A stretch of 64,000 nt of DNA from Bugula neritina (lineage: Eukaryota; Bryozoa; Gymnolaemata; Cheilostomatida; Bugulidae). Under the pieces are notes generated by a model. The model was not told the DNA's origin. It did no database searches and was given only the letters and a program-made list of their open reading frames with translations. A program made the position numbers and the translations under genes. The stretch is from positions 6,758,229-6,822,228 of the forward strand of contig OZ037770.1 of assembly GCA_964035545.1 (NCBI GenBank), in the 5' to 3' direction. Of the stretch, positions 1-13,687 are shown piece after piece. The stretch's first letter is position 1. Every line of letters begins with the position of its first letter.

Positions 1-384
1 TTATCGATTAGATGACGTGCTTATATATTAATAATTATATTGCCTACGCCTTCTCAATTATCGCTTTTATGCTGTCAACTTCAGTAATTCTCGACATTTA
101 CAAAGGGCATCAAATAGCGATTAGGCGAGTCAGATTTCAGTTTTAGAAAGTAAGCTTCCGCATCAATATGATTTCACCGATTTTTAGTTGGACAATTGTT
201 ATTAACTGAAATTGGGTCCTTTTTTTAGGAGAGGTATAAATGCAACTTAAGACTTGCTTTGTTACACGCATGATAAATCCAGATCTAGAAATAGCATGTA
301 ATGAGATAGGAGAAAATTTCAAGCAATGTGTTCCAAGTTTAAATCACTTACTATTGTTTGTTTCTGTGCTGCTCTCTGTAATCA

Positions 385-615
385 CTACTCATTCTCATTC
401 ATGTAATTGAGAGTATCATTTTGTTGACAGCGAAAGTAGACTGGAGTAGGTAAGTGACCAGCTTGCTGGCGTAAACACTTCTCATGTCTGTCTGTACCTC
501 TGTTTATTTCTCTGTACTCTGCACTTGGCACTTCCTCAGTCTTCTTTACATATTCTTTGTATTTTTTCGCGGTGAAGGAGAGTTTGAGAGATGTGGTAAC
601 AATCATCTTGGGCTG
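385..615 (-). CDS. Possible 3'-terminal coding exon of an unidentified gene
   Basis: A minus-strand reading frame of about 75 codons follows an acceptor-like 'ttcaccag' and runs in frame to a stop at 385. The product is charged and mixed in composition (KKYKEYVKKTEEVPSAEYRE near its start), unlike the low-complexity shadows elsewhere. No domain is recognised and no upstream exon was found between it and the ZC3H12-like stop at 3357. It could be the last exon of a gene whose other exons are not visible, or chance. Confidence 0.25.
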   Translation of the reverse strand, partial: QPKMIVTTSLKLSFTAKKYKEYVKKTEEVPSAEYREINRGTDRHEKCLRQQAGHLPTPVYFRCQQNDTLNYMNENE

Positions 616-1254
616 GTGAAGTAATGTCTGCTTAAACGTATTCGATTTTTGTATTGTTGTACTTGAGGCGCACTAATTTTGTTCGCTCTACTACTTAGGC
701 CTACTCACTCTAACACTAAATACTCACTATGGTACTATTCACTCACTATAATACTATATACTCATTATACTACTATATAGTATACACTTACTATCACACT
801 ATGTACTCACTATTTAAATACTATGTACTCACTCTATTCCTTATTACTAGGTAATTTACTTGTGGCATCATTTCTTGAAAACTTTATGCCCACAATATTT
901 TTTTCTAGTTTGTTTGTATTGAATTGGAGTTATCTTTTCAGCCTTTTGGATATAAACCCTTAAATTCTATGAATTGAATTGATTTTCGTTTTATTTAATA
1001 AGTTTTATAACTATTAGTTATTAACTAATGATAAAAACGCCTATATACAGTGGCAAACACAATAATTGTTGAAACTAGCCATAAAAACAGGCAGACACCT
1101 TGAGATGCATCTTAAATAATTTAAATAATATTTCAACAGGATAATGTTCATTGAGAGTGTGGAGTAGTGATTCATGTTGTTTTGTTCAAATCTACATCAG
1201 ATTCCACTGAAATCTACTAGTTTTTTCTTATTTGTCTTGTGACCAATACAAGCT

Positions 1255-1347
1255 GTACATTATAGAACCCACTCTATACATACTAGAGTAGGGAACCCAT
1301 TCTGTACATACTAGAGTAGGGGGACCCATTCTATACATACTAGAGTA
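1255..1347. repeat. Short minisatellite, about 31-bp unit, 3 copies
   Basis: Three copies of a unit containing 'tacatactagagtaggg' follow one another with small differences (aaccc, ggacc). Confidence 0.7.
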
Positions 1348-2213
1348 GGGAGGGGGTCGTCTATATATAAACATACAATACATTTCCTTATATTGCAAGC
1401 ATAGAAAAGTCACTTTTAGGTGAATTGGTGATGTTGTCATTTTCTGTCAAATATTAAAAAAACTAAAATTGCATGCCTTCTATTTTCATTGACTATATAT
1501 AACATACTGATCATACATTTGATACCATATAAACTAAAAGCTTGTTTTTCTCATTAGATATAACAATACTTGTAAATTTATGCTGTTTATACAATGCTGG
1601 ACGGCATTAATACAGAGGGACGCTTCTTCTACCCCTTCTCCATCCACCCGTCAAAATATTATAGAGTAAGCTAGTATTCGGTTGATCATGACCAACTCAA
1701 TGAACTGGACCTCTTATTCTGAATCAAGTCTAAAGAATTTTCAGTTTCCTTGTACATCTAATGGAGCAGAATTACAAATTGCAGCTCAACTTGAACACAC
1801 CTACTATAAACGCTATAAGATATCATGACACATTCCACCCACTTATTAATCACAGAATAGTCCTGTAACATTTCCTTCAACTACAATATGCCTCTGGAAA
1901 AATGATACAATTTGTAGATTTATTCAACTGAAAACTATAACCTGAAAAACAAGTCAATACATTCTAAGGATTCTGTCCCTCTTTCCACTAAATGGTGAAA
2001 TGAAAGCAACTGGTACTCATTGCTCTTGTCTGTGCTGATTTGTTTACAAAAGCTGTAGAGGTCTAAGACTGCTAACTCAAAAAATACCTAAGTATAATCT
2101 GCTTCATGTGTAACAGATGTCGACTGTGAATAACAAGGAAATACTGTTGGCATTTTTTCATTCCTAATTTTTTGCATTCATATGGGTCATATTTAATCCT
2201 GGTCAATACTTGC

Positions 2214-2605
2214 AGTTAGTAGTACTCATAGTTAGTAGTACTCACAGTTAGTTGTACTCACAGTCAGTAGTACTCACAGTTAGTAGTACTCACAGTCAGT
2301 AGTACTCACAGTTAGTAGTACTCATAGTTAGTAGCAGCCACAGTTAGTAGTACTACTCACAGTTATTAGTACTCATAGTTAGTAGTACTCACAGTTGGTA
2401 GTACTCACAGTTAGTAGTACTCACAGTTAGTAGTACCCACAGTTAGTAGTACTCACAGTTAGTAGTACTCACAGTTAGTATTACTCATAGTTAGTAGCAG
2501 CCACAGTTAGTAGTACTACTCAGTTATTAGTACTCATAGTTAGTAGTACTCATAGTTAGTAGTACTCACAGTTAGTAGTACTCATAGTTAGTAGCAGCCA
2601 CAGTT
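2214..2605. repeat. 16-bp minisatellite (agttagtagtactcac)
   Basis: About 24 imperfect copies of a 16-bp unit, with variants 'catagttagtagcagcca' occurring twice as a higher-order block. A close relative of this unit forms the array at 7840-8165 within the neighbouring gene. Confidence 0.9.
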
Positions 2606-3356
2606 GTGGTAAAGTTATATATGCAATGTTAACACTTCTTCTAGCACTCATTTTCAATTCAGGAGTAGTTTTACTACAAATAACTTTTCAGTCCCACTCC
2701 CCCACACTCACATGCCTACACACCACTTGAGCATTCTGTATGTGCAACCACTTTGATATCTCACCAAGCTAACAAGTTTCTTAGTTCTGTTACCTCATAC
2801 CATAACTGATAACTTTGTATTATACAAGATTTCTGTATGACTTTCACATTTTGTGTTTTAGAGAGCTGACTATTGAGTAATATGAAGACTATTAGTTAAT
2901 AAAGTGGTGTGATCACTGGACTAAATGAGCAGGGGAAGAAAACTCACTTCAACTGCATAAATTCCTTATTCCACAATAATTATTAAATTGGAATGTAAAA
3001 TGAGGCTTGGTGGTTATTTTTATAAAAAGTTGTTAAGTTTTGTTTAGATTTCAAACATGTGTATACTTATAGCAATGTAGTATGTTGAAGCGAACTTAAA
3101 AGTGATAACATCTCTGTTAGTCATGTTTCTATTGTATTGTATAAGAAAATATATGATTATTATTTATACTTTTTATCATAATACTGAATTATAAATATAT
3201 TAATACAGACTCCACAATACTCCATCGAAATGTTGAGCATAAAAAAGATACTGATCACACCAAATTTCAACACAGCTGGTATAATCCCAATTGTTTTAAT
3301 GAGCAACAAATTTGAATCTCAAGTTTAAAATAATAGAACATGTTATGACTCTGAAG

Positions 3357-6300
3357 TTATTTAATTTTTTTCACCTCCTCAATTATTAGAATGACATCCG
3401 TTTCATGTGGTAACCTGCGCATGGCTTCCCGAACTTTGTTCTCTTCAAACAGACCCCTTAAATGATAGTAAAGTTTATTTCTGACAGCAGAGTTTTCCCT
3501 AGTCGCCTGGTTATCGGTATGAAACATCAGTGCTCCTGGATTGGGGCTGCCGTGGCTGATGAATGTATTCCCGGGAATTCTCGAAGATGCCATCTGATTG
3601 GTTAGAATGTTCATATTGGAATTTTGATTGGGTGGCATTGGGTTTAACCCAATGTTACCAGGAGACTTCTGAAAATGTGGTAAAGAGTCTCTGGGTAGAG
3701 TAGTGGGTGGAAGTGAGTGTGGCCGGCTGTGAACGACCATGTGGGTGGTACTTGGGTAAGTGCAACTGCTCTCTCTCTTCAATGGAACTCTTTGTGGCCC
3801 CACTTGTTTCTGCACCTTGGGTATTTGCTCCGAGAGAGAATCCCCAGCACTTCTGGAGAGTAGAGGTAAGTGATTCTGTGTGACAGAGGGGTGATTACTA
3901 AACCCAGCTAAACGGGGTTCCGAAGTCGGGAAACCAGTTGCCATCTTGTTAAACAATGGCTGTGCTTGAAGGCTAAACTGAATGTTATTGTTCTCAGTCA
4001 CTGTAGAAGCTGCAATCCTAAAAGCAATCACAAAAAATATTAAGTGACAGTTTCCACATGTGACTGTGTAGCAGCTAAAGGGCAGTCAATGATGGCAGGC
4101 GGAGGAAATGAAACAAATATTCACTCAACAATTAACATAGCTATTAGTTGCCATGGTAACTGATGACAAGAAATACCTCAAGTATGAGGAAACTGGTTTG
4201 GCAAAGTAGAAACATTAGAAATATAATTTATAAATTACCAGAAATACTGATGGAAGTAGCTAGTACTTACTCTCTTTGTCTGGTGACTATAGACACCTCA
4301 TCCAATATGGCCGACTCCTCTCTTTCAGGGTGCGAGTAACGACATTTAGACCCGTATGTACATTTCCTACCATACGGACAACTTCCTGTTTTTGTATCTA
4401 AAGCATCATTTCGTAAAAATTGTTCAAGTGTTGGTCCTTTTCTACCCATTGGGTCATCGGCTGGAATGAACCTGAAAAAAAAAACAAGATTCAAGTACAA
4501 TAGTCACAGTACGGTAGTCACAGTACAATGGTCACATTAGGGGTAACGGTCATAGGGGTACATAAAGCCGGTCAAATTGTGAGAGAACTTATTGACTTAG
4601 AGTTGTGATTTTTTAAATAAAAAGGTAGTCATGACATAATCATTCAGCCATTGTAGTTTCAACACTTGCGGAGCATATGTGTTGAAGAAGCGAGTCAAAA
4701 ATTGTTTTTACCTCCTTTTTGTAAATTTTTTAAGATGTTAAAACTTTATAACTTTTTACACTCAAAGGTAACAAGCCTAGATTTTACTGATATTGTTGCC
4801 ATTGCTTGTCTCTACATTGCTTAACTAGTATAATAGCAAACTCTAAAATAAATTTTCCTTGAGCCACAATTATTTTCAACTTGGCCACACAGGGCACAAT
4901 GGGTCACCTAATCATTTCGCCCTGATCACTGTTATTGTTTGTTTGTCCAAAAAAAATAGTTGAAATGTTAATAAAATCTATAGATATAGCCATTTCTGAC
5001 CTTTTTGTAAAATATCAAAGACACCATGGTAAGACTACCAAACTACAAGGTGAAGCTCCCCGAATATATACGTCTGGTGAGGTTATATAGCTTTGCCATT
5101 TTAAATATACATCATACAAAACACTCTGCTGTTGCTACTAATGAATAGTCATGACATTCATTATAGATTATATCATTGAGGGAATATACATGTATTTGAC
5201 TAAAATATATTGTGATTTGCTCATCCCCCCCCCTTTCGCACTCTAGCCACAATCTTCAGTCACCTTCAGTTCATAGAAAAAAGTTAACCCGGAATTTTGT
5301 AGCACATGTTACTTAAGTTTTTTCTCATGAAAGTTACTATGAAGTGGAAATAAAAAAAACATTGTTAGTTCTAAACAGTAATGATAATGGCACGGTAGAA
5401 ATGAGTGATGTGCATTTGATTTTGCCTCCCCTGCTATCTGTGGTGGCACAAAATGTACAGCTAAAACATGATTTTTGATATAGATCTAAAAGAGTATTGT
5501 TATTTAATTGTGTATATTAAATAAATTACTGTTACCGTTACCCCTACAATAGAAAAAGTACAATAGTCACAGTATGCTAGTCACAGTATGCTAGTTACTC
5601 TATGGTAGTCACAGTATAATGGAGTAGAAGTTGATGGTAGAAAAGTTGAAGATTTATCTTAAAGAGATGATAATTAAGACTAATCTCCAAGTAATACATT
5701 TGGTGACAGGATGAGCCATGAATGCACATCCCATTTCCTTGAGGTACTGCCATAGTTTCCTTATATCTTAATAATAGCTGTAGATGGATATCACCTTACA
5801 CTCCATATCATAGTATTATTATGATCCTAACTATACTGTAAAAATGATAATATAAGTTTACTGTATAGTTGCCTCAAGCCAGGTGTTGCTGCAATCAACA
5901 GCTGTTCAAACTCATTCAACCGTATAACTGGACTGGTAAAACATTAACAGAGGTTTTAACAATTATACTGCATAGCTTATTAGGTATGCTACAAGAGTGT
6001 AAGTGTAAGTGTAAGTGTAAATAGATGAAGTGCACTATATGACTCATGATATAACAGGACCAGAATGCCATTCTGGGTCACAAAAACGGAATTCCCATCA
6101 ACTACACTGTATTAAGTGCTGGACAAAACCGTGGGTTTTTGCTACTAGAATTTGGTGAGTTTATTTATTGAATGAAGGGGAAATATTTTAAGGAGCCTGA
6201 ATTAATCTGTATTTATTTGCGGTAACCAATTCTAAAAATTCAAAATAATTAACTTACCAACAGGCAAAATAAGACATTTAAAAAGAAATCTCATTTCCAG

Positions 6301-9213
6301 AAAACAAAGTGATTACTGGTTACGAAAATTATCTTGAAGCTCTCTATCTAGCTCAAGAAACAATTGACTAGAAAATGTTTCAAGTTGGTAATAAAATAGT
6401 ATTGATTTCTTAGTTCATGGAGATGAGTACAAACAACACAAGTTCCTGCCAGCAGACAGTTTCTAAATTTCATTTGGCATTTGTTATTACAGAAGTGATT
6501 CCACTGCAAACATTTTACCAGCAATAATGTTAATAGCTGAGAAATTGTTTGAACAGCTAATATTAAATAGTAAAATGCAAGTATATAGTTGCCATTGCTG
6601 CTATGAGTATACCATAAAGGTTTGCTTGGCATTCTGAGGTTATAGAAAGTGAACCCTACTTGTTTTGGTAAATACTCAAATTAACTACTACTCTACAAGC
6701 TCAAATTAGACACTAGAAGGTTTAATTTATAGTAGAGGAAACTGTGGTAGGTGAAGAAACAGCCCGACTATGCCACATATCACATGCACTGGAGTCCAAG
6801 ACTAAGTAATAGACAATAGTAAATTATGATGACATAGGGCAGCAAAGGTTAAAGTTGACTACATACTTGTCACCAGCAAACATGTAGGTAAGCAGTCTAT
6901 GTCTTATGGTCTCCCTGAAGCCTGCGTCTTCATTGATTAGGTCTTTATACTTGTCGTTAGAGAGAACAACAGCTTTGTCCTCACTGGCACACTTTAATAT
7001 GAACCTATCATCATAGCATGTCACTCTACTTCCTCTAGAATTCTCTGTGCTCGGAGTGAAGAAAGCTATTCCTTGGTCACCCAGCTCATGGAGTATATCC
7101 ACATCTGTCAAGTTCATTCGCACACTTAGATTTCTAGTATTACAAAACACATGACAACTAACATATAACTCATTACCTACTCTATAAACTCACTAACTAC
7201 TCTATAAACTCACTAACTACTCTATAAATAAACTAACTACTCTACTAACTACTCTATAAACTAACTACTCTATAAACCCACTAACTACTCTATAAACTAA
7301 CTACTCTATAAACTAACTAACTACTCTATAAACTAACTACTCTATAAACTAACTAACTACTCTATAAACTAACTACTCTATAAACTAACTAACTACTCTA
7401 TAAACTAACTACTCTACTAACTACTCTATTAACTACTCTATAAACCCACTCACTACTCTATAAACTAACTACTCTATTAACTACTCTATAAACTCACTAA
7501 CTACTCTATAAACTAACTAACTACTCTATAAACTAACTACTCTACTAACTACTCTATAAACTCATAGAATGAAGTAGATTATGTAGAACCAAACATAACA
7601 GATGCCTGACAAAACCAGAAAATACATACTACAGGAAGAGTCACCTACCTCTATTTCTTCCCTTAGCCTCTTTCCTGTGCTCTGGAACGAACACTTTAAC
7701 ATTGGGGTGCCCCCTTTGCAGAAACCAGTCCACAGCTATCTTTATCCCTCTATTGGAAAAGCACTGTTCTTTGTTTCCATGGCTAAAAATAAATTGGAGT
7801 TTTAAGTAACTAGCAGTATTTAGAGGTGTAGTACCAACAGCTAGTGGTACTCACATCTAGTGGTACTCCCAGTTAGTAGTACCTACAGTTAATAGTACCT
7901 ACAGTTAGTAGTACCTACAGTTAGCAGTACCTACAGTTAGTAGTACCTGCAGTTAATAGTACCTACAGTTAGTAGTACCTACAGTTAGCAGTACCTACAG
8001 TTAGTAGTACTCCCAGTTAGTAGTATCTACAGTTAATAATACCTACAGTTAGGAGTACCTACAGTTAGTAGTACCTACAGTTAGTAGTACCTACAGTTAG
8101 TAGTACTTACAGTTAGTAGTACCTACAGTTAGGAGTACCTACAGTTAGTAGTAGGCCTACAGTTAGCAACTAGGCTTAATTATGTGAAATTTCTGCAGAT
8201 AATAGAAAGTCTATTGTTTGATGAATAGCTACTGCCTAGCAGAACTGCTGTCAGTGTCAATACAAGGAAATGAGGAAATGGCTGACCTCACCCAGGCATT
8301 CATCTAACAGAAACATGTTGACATTTGACAGGCTTGCTAACATCTGCCACTTACAAATTTTCACTAAGATTGACTATATAAAAATTGTCTTTAATTATGC
8401 AGCTAACACTGGTCGGTAAATCTGACTTAACTCATACTACTACTACTGTTAGTCCTTTTACTACCACCACTGCTTGTTAGAGAAAGGGATTATACAATTT
8501 TGTTACTGCTGTCGTTACTGCTGCTGTTGTTACTGCTGTTGTTAGCGTAGGGCCACACTGTGTGTGGCAGGTCACTTTTGGAACGGGTTTTCTCGCAATT
8601 TAGACCCACGCAGAGAATCTTGAGTCGTGTGGCCTTACGCTTACTGCTGCTGTTACTGCTGCTGTTACTGCCGCTAACTCTACCACTACATCTACCACTA
8701 CATCTACCACTACATCTACCACTACATCTACCACTACATCTACCACTACATCTACCACTACTACTACTATTACATCTACCACTACATCTACCACTACTAC
8801 TACTATTACAACTCACGTCATGGCAACATTACTCCCATCTATCACAATGTTTCTGAGATTCAAGCGAATTTCTCTTGGCTTAGGTAGCAGCACTAGTTGG
8901 TTATGCAATGCATTAGTATCCAAGGAGCCCTCAGTCCTAACAGCTATCAGTTGGAGCAAAAAGTTGTTGATATCCACAGGAAGTATGGTTCTCTGGAGGG
9001 CCTGGTTGAACTCCTGCTCTGTGAACTCTTTCCGCATGGCAAACTGATGGAGCAGGTCTGTGGAAGAAATGCAATCATTTCTAGGACCACTAGAACTGTC
9101 AGGGTAGCCTTGATGTTCTGTGACATGAGTAGCAGGTGGTTTGCTCTCTTTAGATAGACTTCTTGGTGCTGGCACAGGCTTCTTGAGAGACTTCATTGTC
9201 TTCACTCTCGTCT
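3357..9213 (-). CDS. ZC3H12: Regnase-like (ZC3H12 family) CCCH zinc-finger endoribonuclease
   Basis: Five exons read 5' to 3': ATG at 9196 to 8817, 7782-7645, 7133-6867, 4471-4271, 4017-3357 (548 residues). Phases agree if exon 2 uses the weaker donor at 7644 rather than the one at 7648. Order: an N-terminal helical region; a NYN/PIN RNase domain opening with [16 protein letters not shown] and continuing through [25 protein letters not shown] and LSNDKYKDL, which supply the acidic residues known to bind metal in this family; then [19 protein letters not shown] and one C-x5-C-x5-C-x3-H finger ([17 protein letters not shown]); a Ser/Pro-rich middle; and a conserved C-terminal helical segment ([17 protein letters not shown]). 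Family members are cytoplasmic RNases that degrade stem-loop mRNAs. An acceptor at 9214 upstream of the ATG implies a 5' UTR exon that was not found. Which vertebrate paralogue it matches cannot be decided. Confidence 0.93.
4539..5546. mobile_element. Candidate 1-kb non-autonomous TIR element in ZC3H12-like intron
   Basis: The left end 'taggggtaacggt' (4539) is matched in inverted orientation by 'accgttacccct(a)' at the right (to 5546). Both termini read TA, compatible with a TA target duplication. The flanks are parts of the same short local repeat (agtcacagtac/tatgc), as if the element split an array. No transposase reading frame is present. Confidence 0.5.
7170..7568. repeat. Minisatellite of 'aactaactactctata' type, intronic
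   Basis: About 400 bp of degenerate 13- to 17-bp units built from ctactctataaac and taacta fill the intron upstream of exon 3 of the ZC3H12-like gene, starting about 35 bp from its acceptor. Confidence 0.9.
7840..8165. repeat. 16-bp minisatellite (agttagtagtacctac), intronic
   Basis: About 20 copies of a 16-bp unit differing from the 2214-2605 unit mainly by acctac instead of actcac. It lies in intron 1 of the ZC3H12-like gene. Confidence 0.9.
8541..8643. mobile_element. Short MITE with inverted ends (gcgtagggccacac)
   Basis: About 100 bp whose ends 'ttagcgtagggccacac' and 'gtgtggccttacgcttaa'-like (gtgtggccttacgctta) are inverted copies. The inner GGGCCACAC end is shared with the larger element at 15890-16238, indicating one family. 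It sits inside an intronic CTG/TAC-type simple repeat. Confidence 0.65.
8655..8815. repeat. 12-bp simple array (taccactacatc) abutting a 5' splice site
   Basis: Repeats of taccactacatc and tactgctgctgt run up to the donor at 8816 of the first coding exon of the ZC3H12-like gene. Confidence 0.85.
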
Positions 9214-12200
9214 CTAGGAAGTGAAATGAAAGAAATCACTCAATTGCAGTAGCACTGCCTACTGCTAACTCCACAGGTCTAAACTCAACTTCAAGTTCAA
9301 CTGTTCAACTGAAACTTTGTTTACTTGTGACTGCCAACATAAATACTATTGACACAATAATACCTAGGCTATACCTATAAGCCCACCATACAAATACCTA
9401 TAACTATAAGCCCACCTTACAAATAGTAATACAGATGCTCATTTTCATTAGTTACAAGAAGGATTTAAAAATCATGAAATTTCTGTTTTAAGGCATAATT
9501 TTTACTTCAGTCTTAGGCCTAAGGCTAGACATAGCACAAATCAGTGTCAAAATGCAAGTCAGCAATGGGGCACTGCTAGTCCACTCAACAAGTGCACCAT
9601 ATTTCAACTTCATTGGCACTATTACCACTGATCATGATAGTTGCACATACTCTTAGAAATTTAATTTTATACAGATTAAAATGCAGTTAGCTCTACTAAC
9701 TGCTCCAATAAGCAACAGTATTATATGCACTGATGTTTTAGGACTATTGATAAAAAAGTCAATATAATCAACAAGTAATGGCATAAAATTATCAGTATCA
9801 CTATGAGTATGTACTATCTACTTCTAGTAATAATGTAATTGCTGATTGATCACTAATATAAATATATATTACCATAATCATAAATTTTATATTCAGACTA
9901 GTTAGTAGCTACGCTTGAAGTTAATGAGCTATTCTAGACTGGTAAACTAAATTTCATCATTCATGAATAAGGTTAAAATAGCTACTACTAAATTTAATTA
10001 ATTCAATTAATATCAAATATCAATTTCATATTCTAAAACTCAAAGTAAGTTTCACTTACACTACAGTGACACTGGCTGTGACACACTGCAATTGATTTAA
10101 TGTAAGTGTTACACTAGCAGTCACTACCTAGTGTAACAATCCAATCAAATGACAATAGGATCAGTGAGAGGTCACATGTAAATCACTATTATAGTTACAC
10201 TTACTGTTAGATCTTGATGATAATTATTAATGATCAATGATTAATGACAGTGATTACTGTTGCAGTTAGCTTAAATTACAATTATAACATTATGATACTC
10301 TTAAAACATTGTTTGATTTTGTCAGTAAAAACACTTAGACTTTCAGTGCTACTGATAGTAACAGTGAATGTAATACTATCACTATGAGTTATGACTGTAT
10401 AAGTATAACAATAACATTAACTTATAGTGTAAATATAAGTATGCGGCGTATATTTATAACCAAAAATAAGTCTAATAGTAATACTAAGACTTTGACTAAT
10501 ACTAATACTAATAGCAATTTATAATACTAATTATAATAACAATGACTATTACTATTAGTTTAGTATTACATTTAGTTTTACTATGAATAACAAAGAGTGT
10601 TTAATTTCAGTTAAGTAATTAGATTTAGTATTACTAGTAGACTTACCCTTAGTATTATCAACTATTACTGTTACTTTTACTGTTAGTATTACTATTACTA
10701 TTAGTATTAGTATATTGATGTTCATATTGCCATGCCTATAGTGATAACTGATAGTGATAGGGCTAGGAGTAGGAATACTGATATTCATTATTGATAATAA
10801 TATTCTAATTTATATTCATATGCAATTTCATACTCATACTCATACTTTGTCTTTGACTTTCACTCGGTCACGGTACCAAGAGGAAGAGTAAGCTTAGAAG
10901 TTAGAGCTAAAGCTATAACTAATACTGTAATACTAATAGTAATACTAATAGTAATACTAATAGTAATAGTTATACTTACACTTACAGCATTGCATTAGGC
11001 TTAGCTTTGGGCTCACTCTATAACTTAACTCATAACTAAAAGTAAAACTATAACTATAAGTTTAAGTATTACTATTACATTTACTGCATAAGTTACCTAA
11101 TAAGTGTATTAGTAGGAGAGTATCAGTATTACTATTACTTATTACTTATTAGTATGAGTATCACTATGACTATCAGTATTACTATCAGTATCATAATCAT
11201 TAGACTATCACAGTGACAGTATGACTAGTCACCATGAGTATCACTATCAGTATGAGTATCACTCACACTGTGACTGTATCTGTATAACATCAACAGCACC
11301 AACTTATTCCTATTAATTCTAGCTAAAATTTCAATGTTTACAATAACAACCATGAATAAATACTAACAGATACGACGTGCCAAGTCATACAGCTGCAATT
11401 ACAATTTCCACAATAACATTGCTATAACTATAAGAATAAGCACTTATAATTATTTCCCTACGGAGGTCAGTAATGCGTGGTAGATGCTATATTATACATA
11501 GTACTGCAAATCTTTTAGCCTAAGAGCTGTACATTAAAATGCAACTATTGGAAGCTTTGAACAACTCGATTCTAATTTAATATAATTCTGGCGCAGATTT
11601 TTAGGTTACTGTAGTAAAAGTTTTGATTGGCTAATAATCGTCTAATCAGGTCGTCGTTTATCGCTTTGCAGACCACAAAAAATTTCGTAGCCAATAAAAG
11701 TTGAGCAATTCACAATAATAATTAGTAGTAACTAATTGAATGGCAACTAAACCCATAACAAATAGCAGGAAATTGGTAAATGAATCAATAGTTTCAAACA
11801 CAGGATATTAACTATTATATTTTCAATTACATCATGGATAGCTGCAAGTTGTAACACATACAGTGATTACACAAGTACAGTTCTGCATATTATATTATTA
11901 AGTTAATTTATATCCCTGTTGAATATACTTTATGATGTCACTGTTATATTAAAAATTTTTTATGCAAATGATTGTGAGCTCATCATGAACATAAGGAAAC
12001 AGAGCTCATAAACGTCTAAACTAAAATTACTTATCATACAATTTCTATATCTGCTAAAACAAGACTAATCAGTTATGAGCTAAAACACAGTGCATGCAGC
12101 TGATTGCAAAGCCCAGCAGCTTTTATTCAGCATCTACCTTTGGCTCAGCCAATGACTTATTCTTCAGAAATGAGAATTTTAAATCCAAAAATCATTAATT

Positions 12201-13687
12201 TAGAATCTGGGCCTGACTCCATGAGCAAATCCAGGAAGTATTTTATGAATTGATATTTCTGCTATAGCTACTATTGCAATGCACATGTTTTATCTAGAGT
12301 TATTGCTGTAAGGTTACACTTGCTACTGCAATGCACATTTTTAGCTAGAGTTGTTACGGTGAGGTTACAAATGTTTGGACTTATGGATAATTAGCCGCAT
12401 GCGACATGGAAACCGTATAGACATGCGTACAGTTGTGAGAGCACAACCCCAATAAATGTTCACCTGGCCAAATATTAACAATAATATAATATAAATCCTG
12501 AAACAGCTGCTGTACACAGATTGAGATGTAACGCTTTATCTTTTTATGCTCGGCAATGACAATCAGTTATATGATTCAGCATACTAACCATGGCCACAAA
12601 CTCAAGCTGTTAGCCTTATGCTAGACTCCTGACTTCTAGAGTCACTTGAGCTCTCTGGCTTAGGTTTACACACCTTTTAAAGATGCTTTAGAGTTTAGTA
12701 GAAGCATAAGTCTCTTCTTCATATTATTCTGATCCATCAGAGAGAGACAGAGATTATACACAATTACATGGTGTCAAGCTGATTACACTAATTCCTTGAG
12801 GAACCAATGAAGTGAAAGCACAACCTGGCTGTATGACTAAAGTGTATGACAACCTGCCAGGAGGATATACTCACGCTTGTGTCGCCACATGCAATTACTT
12901 TGCATTTCGGTATAGTATGTGTAAGCTACCTTACTGTTATGTTCTTCCTTATTTTATAGCTCATCCATCATGGCCAAATAGAAAACAATTGATCAAAATT
13001 TGGCCAATGGCTAAAAAATTTGTTTACCATGTGATATCTAACACATTTTCTTACACTAAATGAACCATTTCCGGTCTTCTTATATATAAGGTTTTACTTG
13101 CAGTATGTTGAGTAGGTGAAGCTTTAACTGTCTGACTCACCCAGCAGACTATATGAGTTGAGTTACTGTATGCCTTATTCTTTTACCTGCTAAATATATT
13201 TTATTGTTATAGTGCAAGACGTTGATAGACTTAGCTCATTGACTATATGTAACCCGTAACCAATAATATGTATTTAGATCCATATGCAGCAACTATAGAA
13301 TTGCTAATATTTTCACAACTATATTAAGGAAAGAGGAAAGACAACTTGAAAATGTGAATATTTATTCCGAGAAGACAACTCTGACACATAGTGTATTCAA
13401 AGTAGATAAATAGCTTAATAATGAAGAATATGTTTCTTAGACTTGATAATACTTGTTTGCTGTATCATCTCGTAAAACATTTAGTCTTTGCTACAATTTG
13501 AAAGATATGTATTGTACTCAACACGTAATTGCATTTACACTCTAAGAATGAAAGCATAAAAAAATACTATCGCATGTTATTTGGTAGGAATTGTTTGTAC
13601 ATGAGTAGAGACTAGAGAGTAGAGCTCTCAGAGTCCTCATAGAAAAAACAAATTTGAATTATTTTAACAAACATCTTATTTATATGT
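9214..13687. other. Intergenic region, low-complexity AT-rich
   Basis: No supportable coding gene. 10.4-11.3 kb is an irregular mosaic of act/agt/att triplets (tactattactattagtatt) without a fixed period. A dispersed-repeat copy lies at 12499-12653. An unseen 5' UTR exon of the ZC3H12-like gene may be here. The 83-codon plus frame at 12812 has no recognisable features. Confidence 0.5.
12499..12653. repeat. Dispersed repeat, permuted copy 1
   Basis: Block A (gaaacagctgctgtacacag, 12499-12525) precedes block B (atgctcggcaatgac...gtcacttgagctc, 12546-12653). The same two blocks occur in the opposite order at 31896-32046. Confidence 0.75.

Larger units (their letters stand above)
1..3356. other. 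Mostly non-coding region downstream of the ZC3H12-like gene
   Basis: No recognisable gene apart from a possible terminal exon at 385-615. The stretch holds two minisatellites (about 1255-1347 and 2214-2605), AT-rich filler and, at its right end, the likely 3' UTR of the minus-strand ZC3H12-like gene that stops at 3357. The short reading frames here have ordinary intron-like composition. Confidence 0.5.

Noticed and set aside
8490-8856. Ser/Gly/Arg/Cys and Leu/Pro repeat frames
   Set aside because: Translation of the intronic TAC/CTG-type simple repeat next to the ZC3H12 donor.
12812-13063. Plus-strand 83-residue frame
   Set aside because: No similarity, no splice or promoter context; chance in a 4.5-kb spacer.
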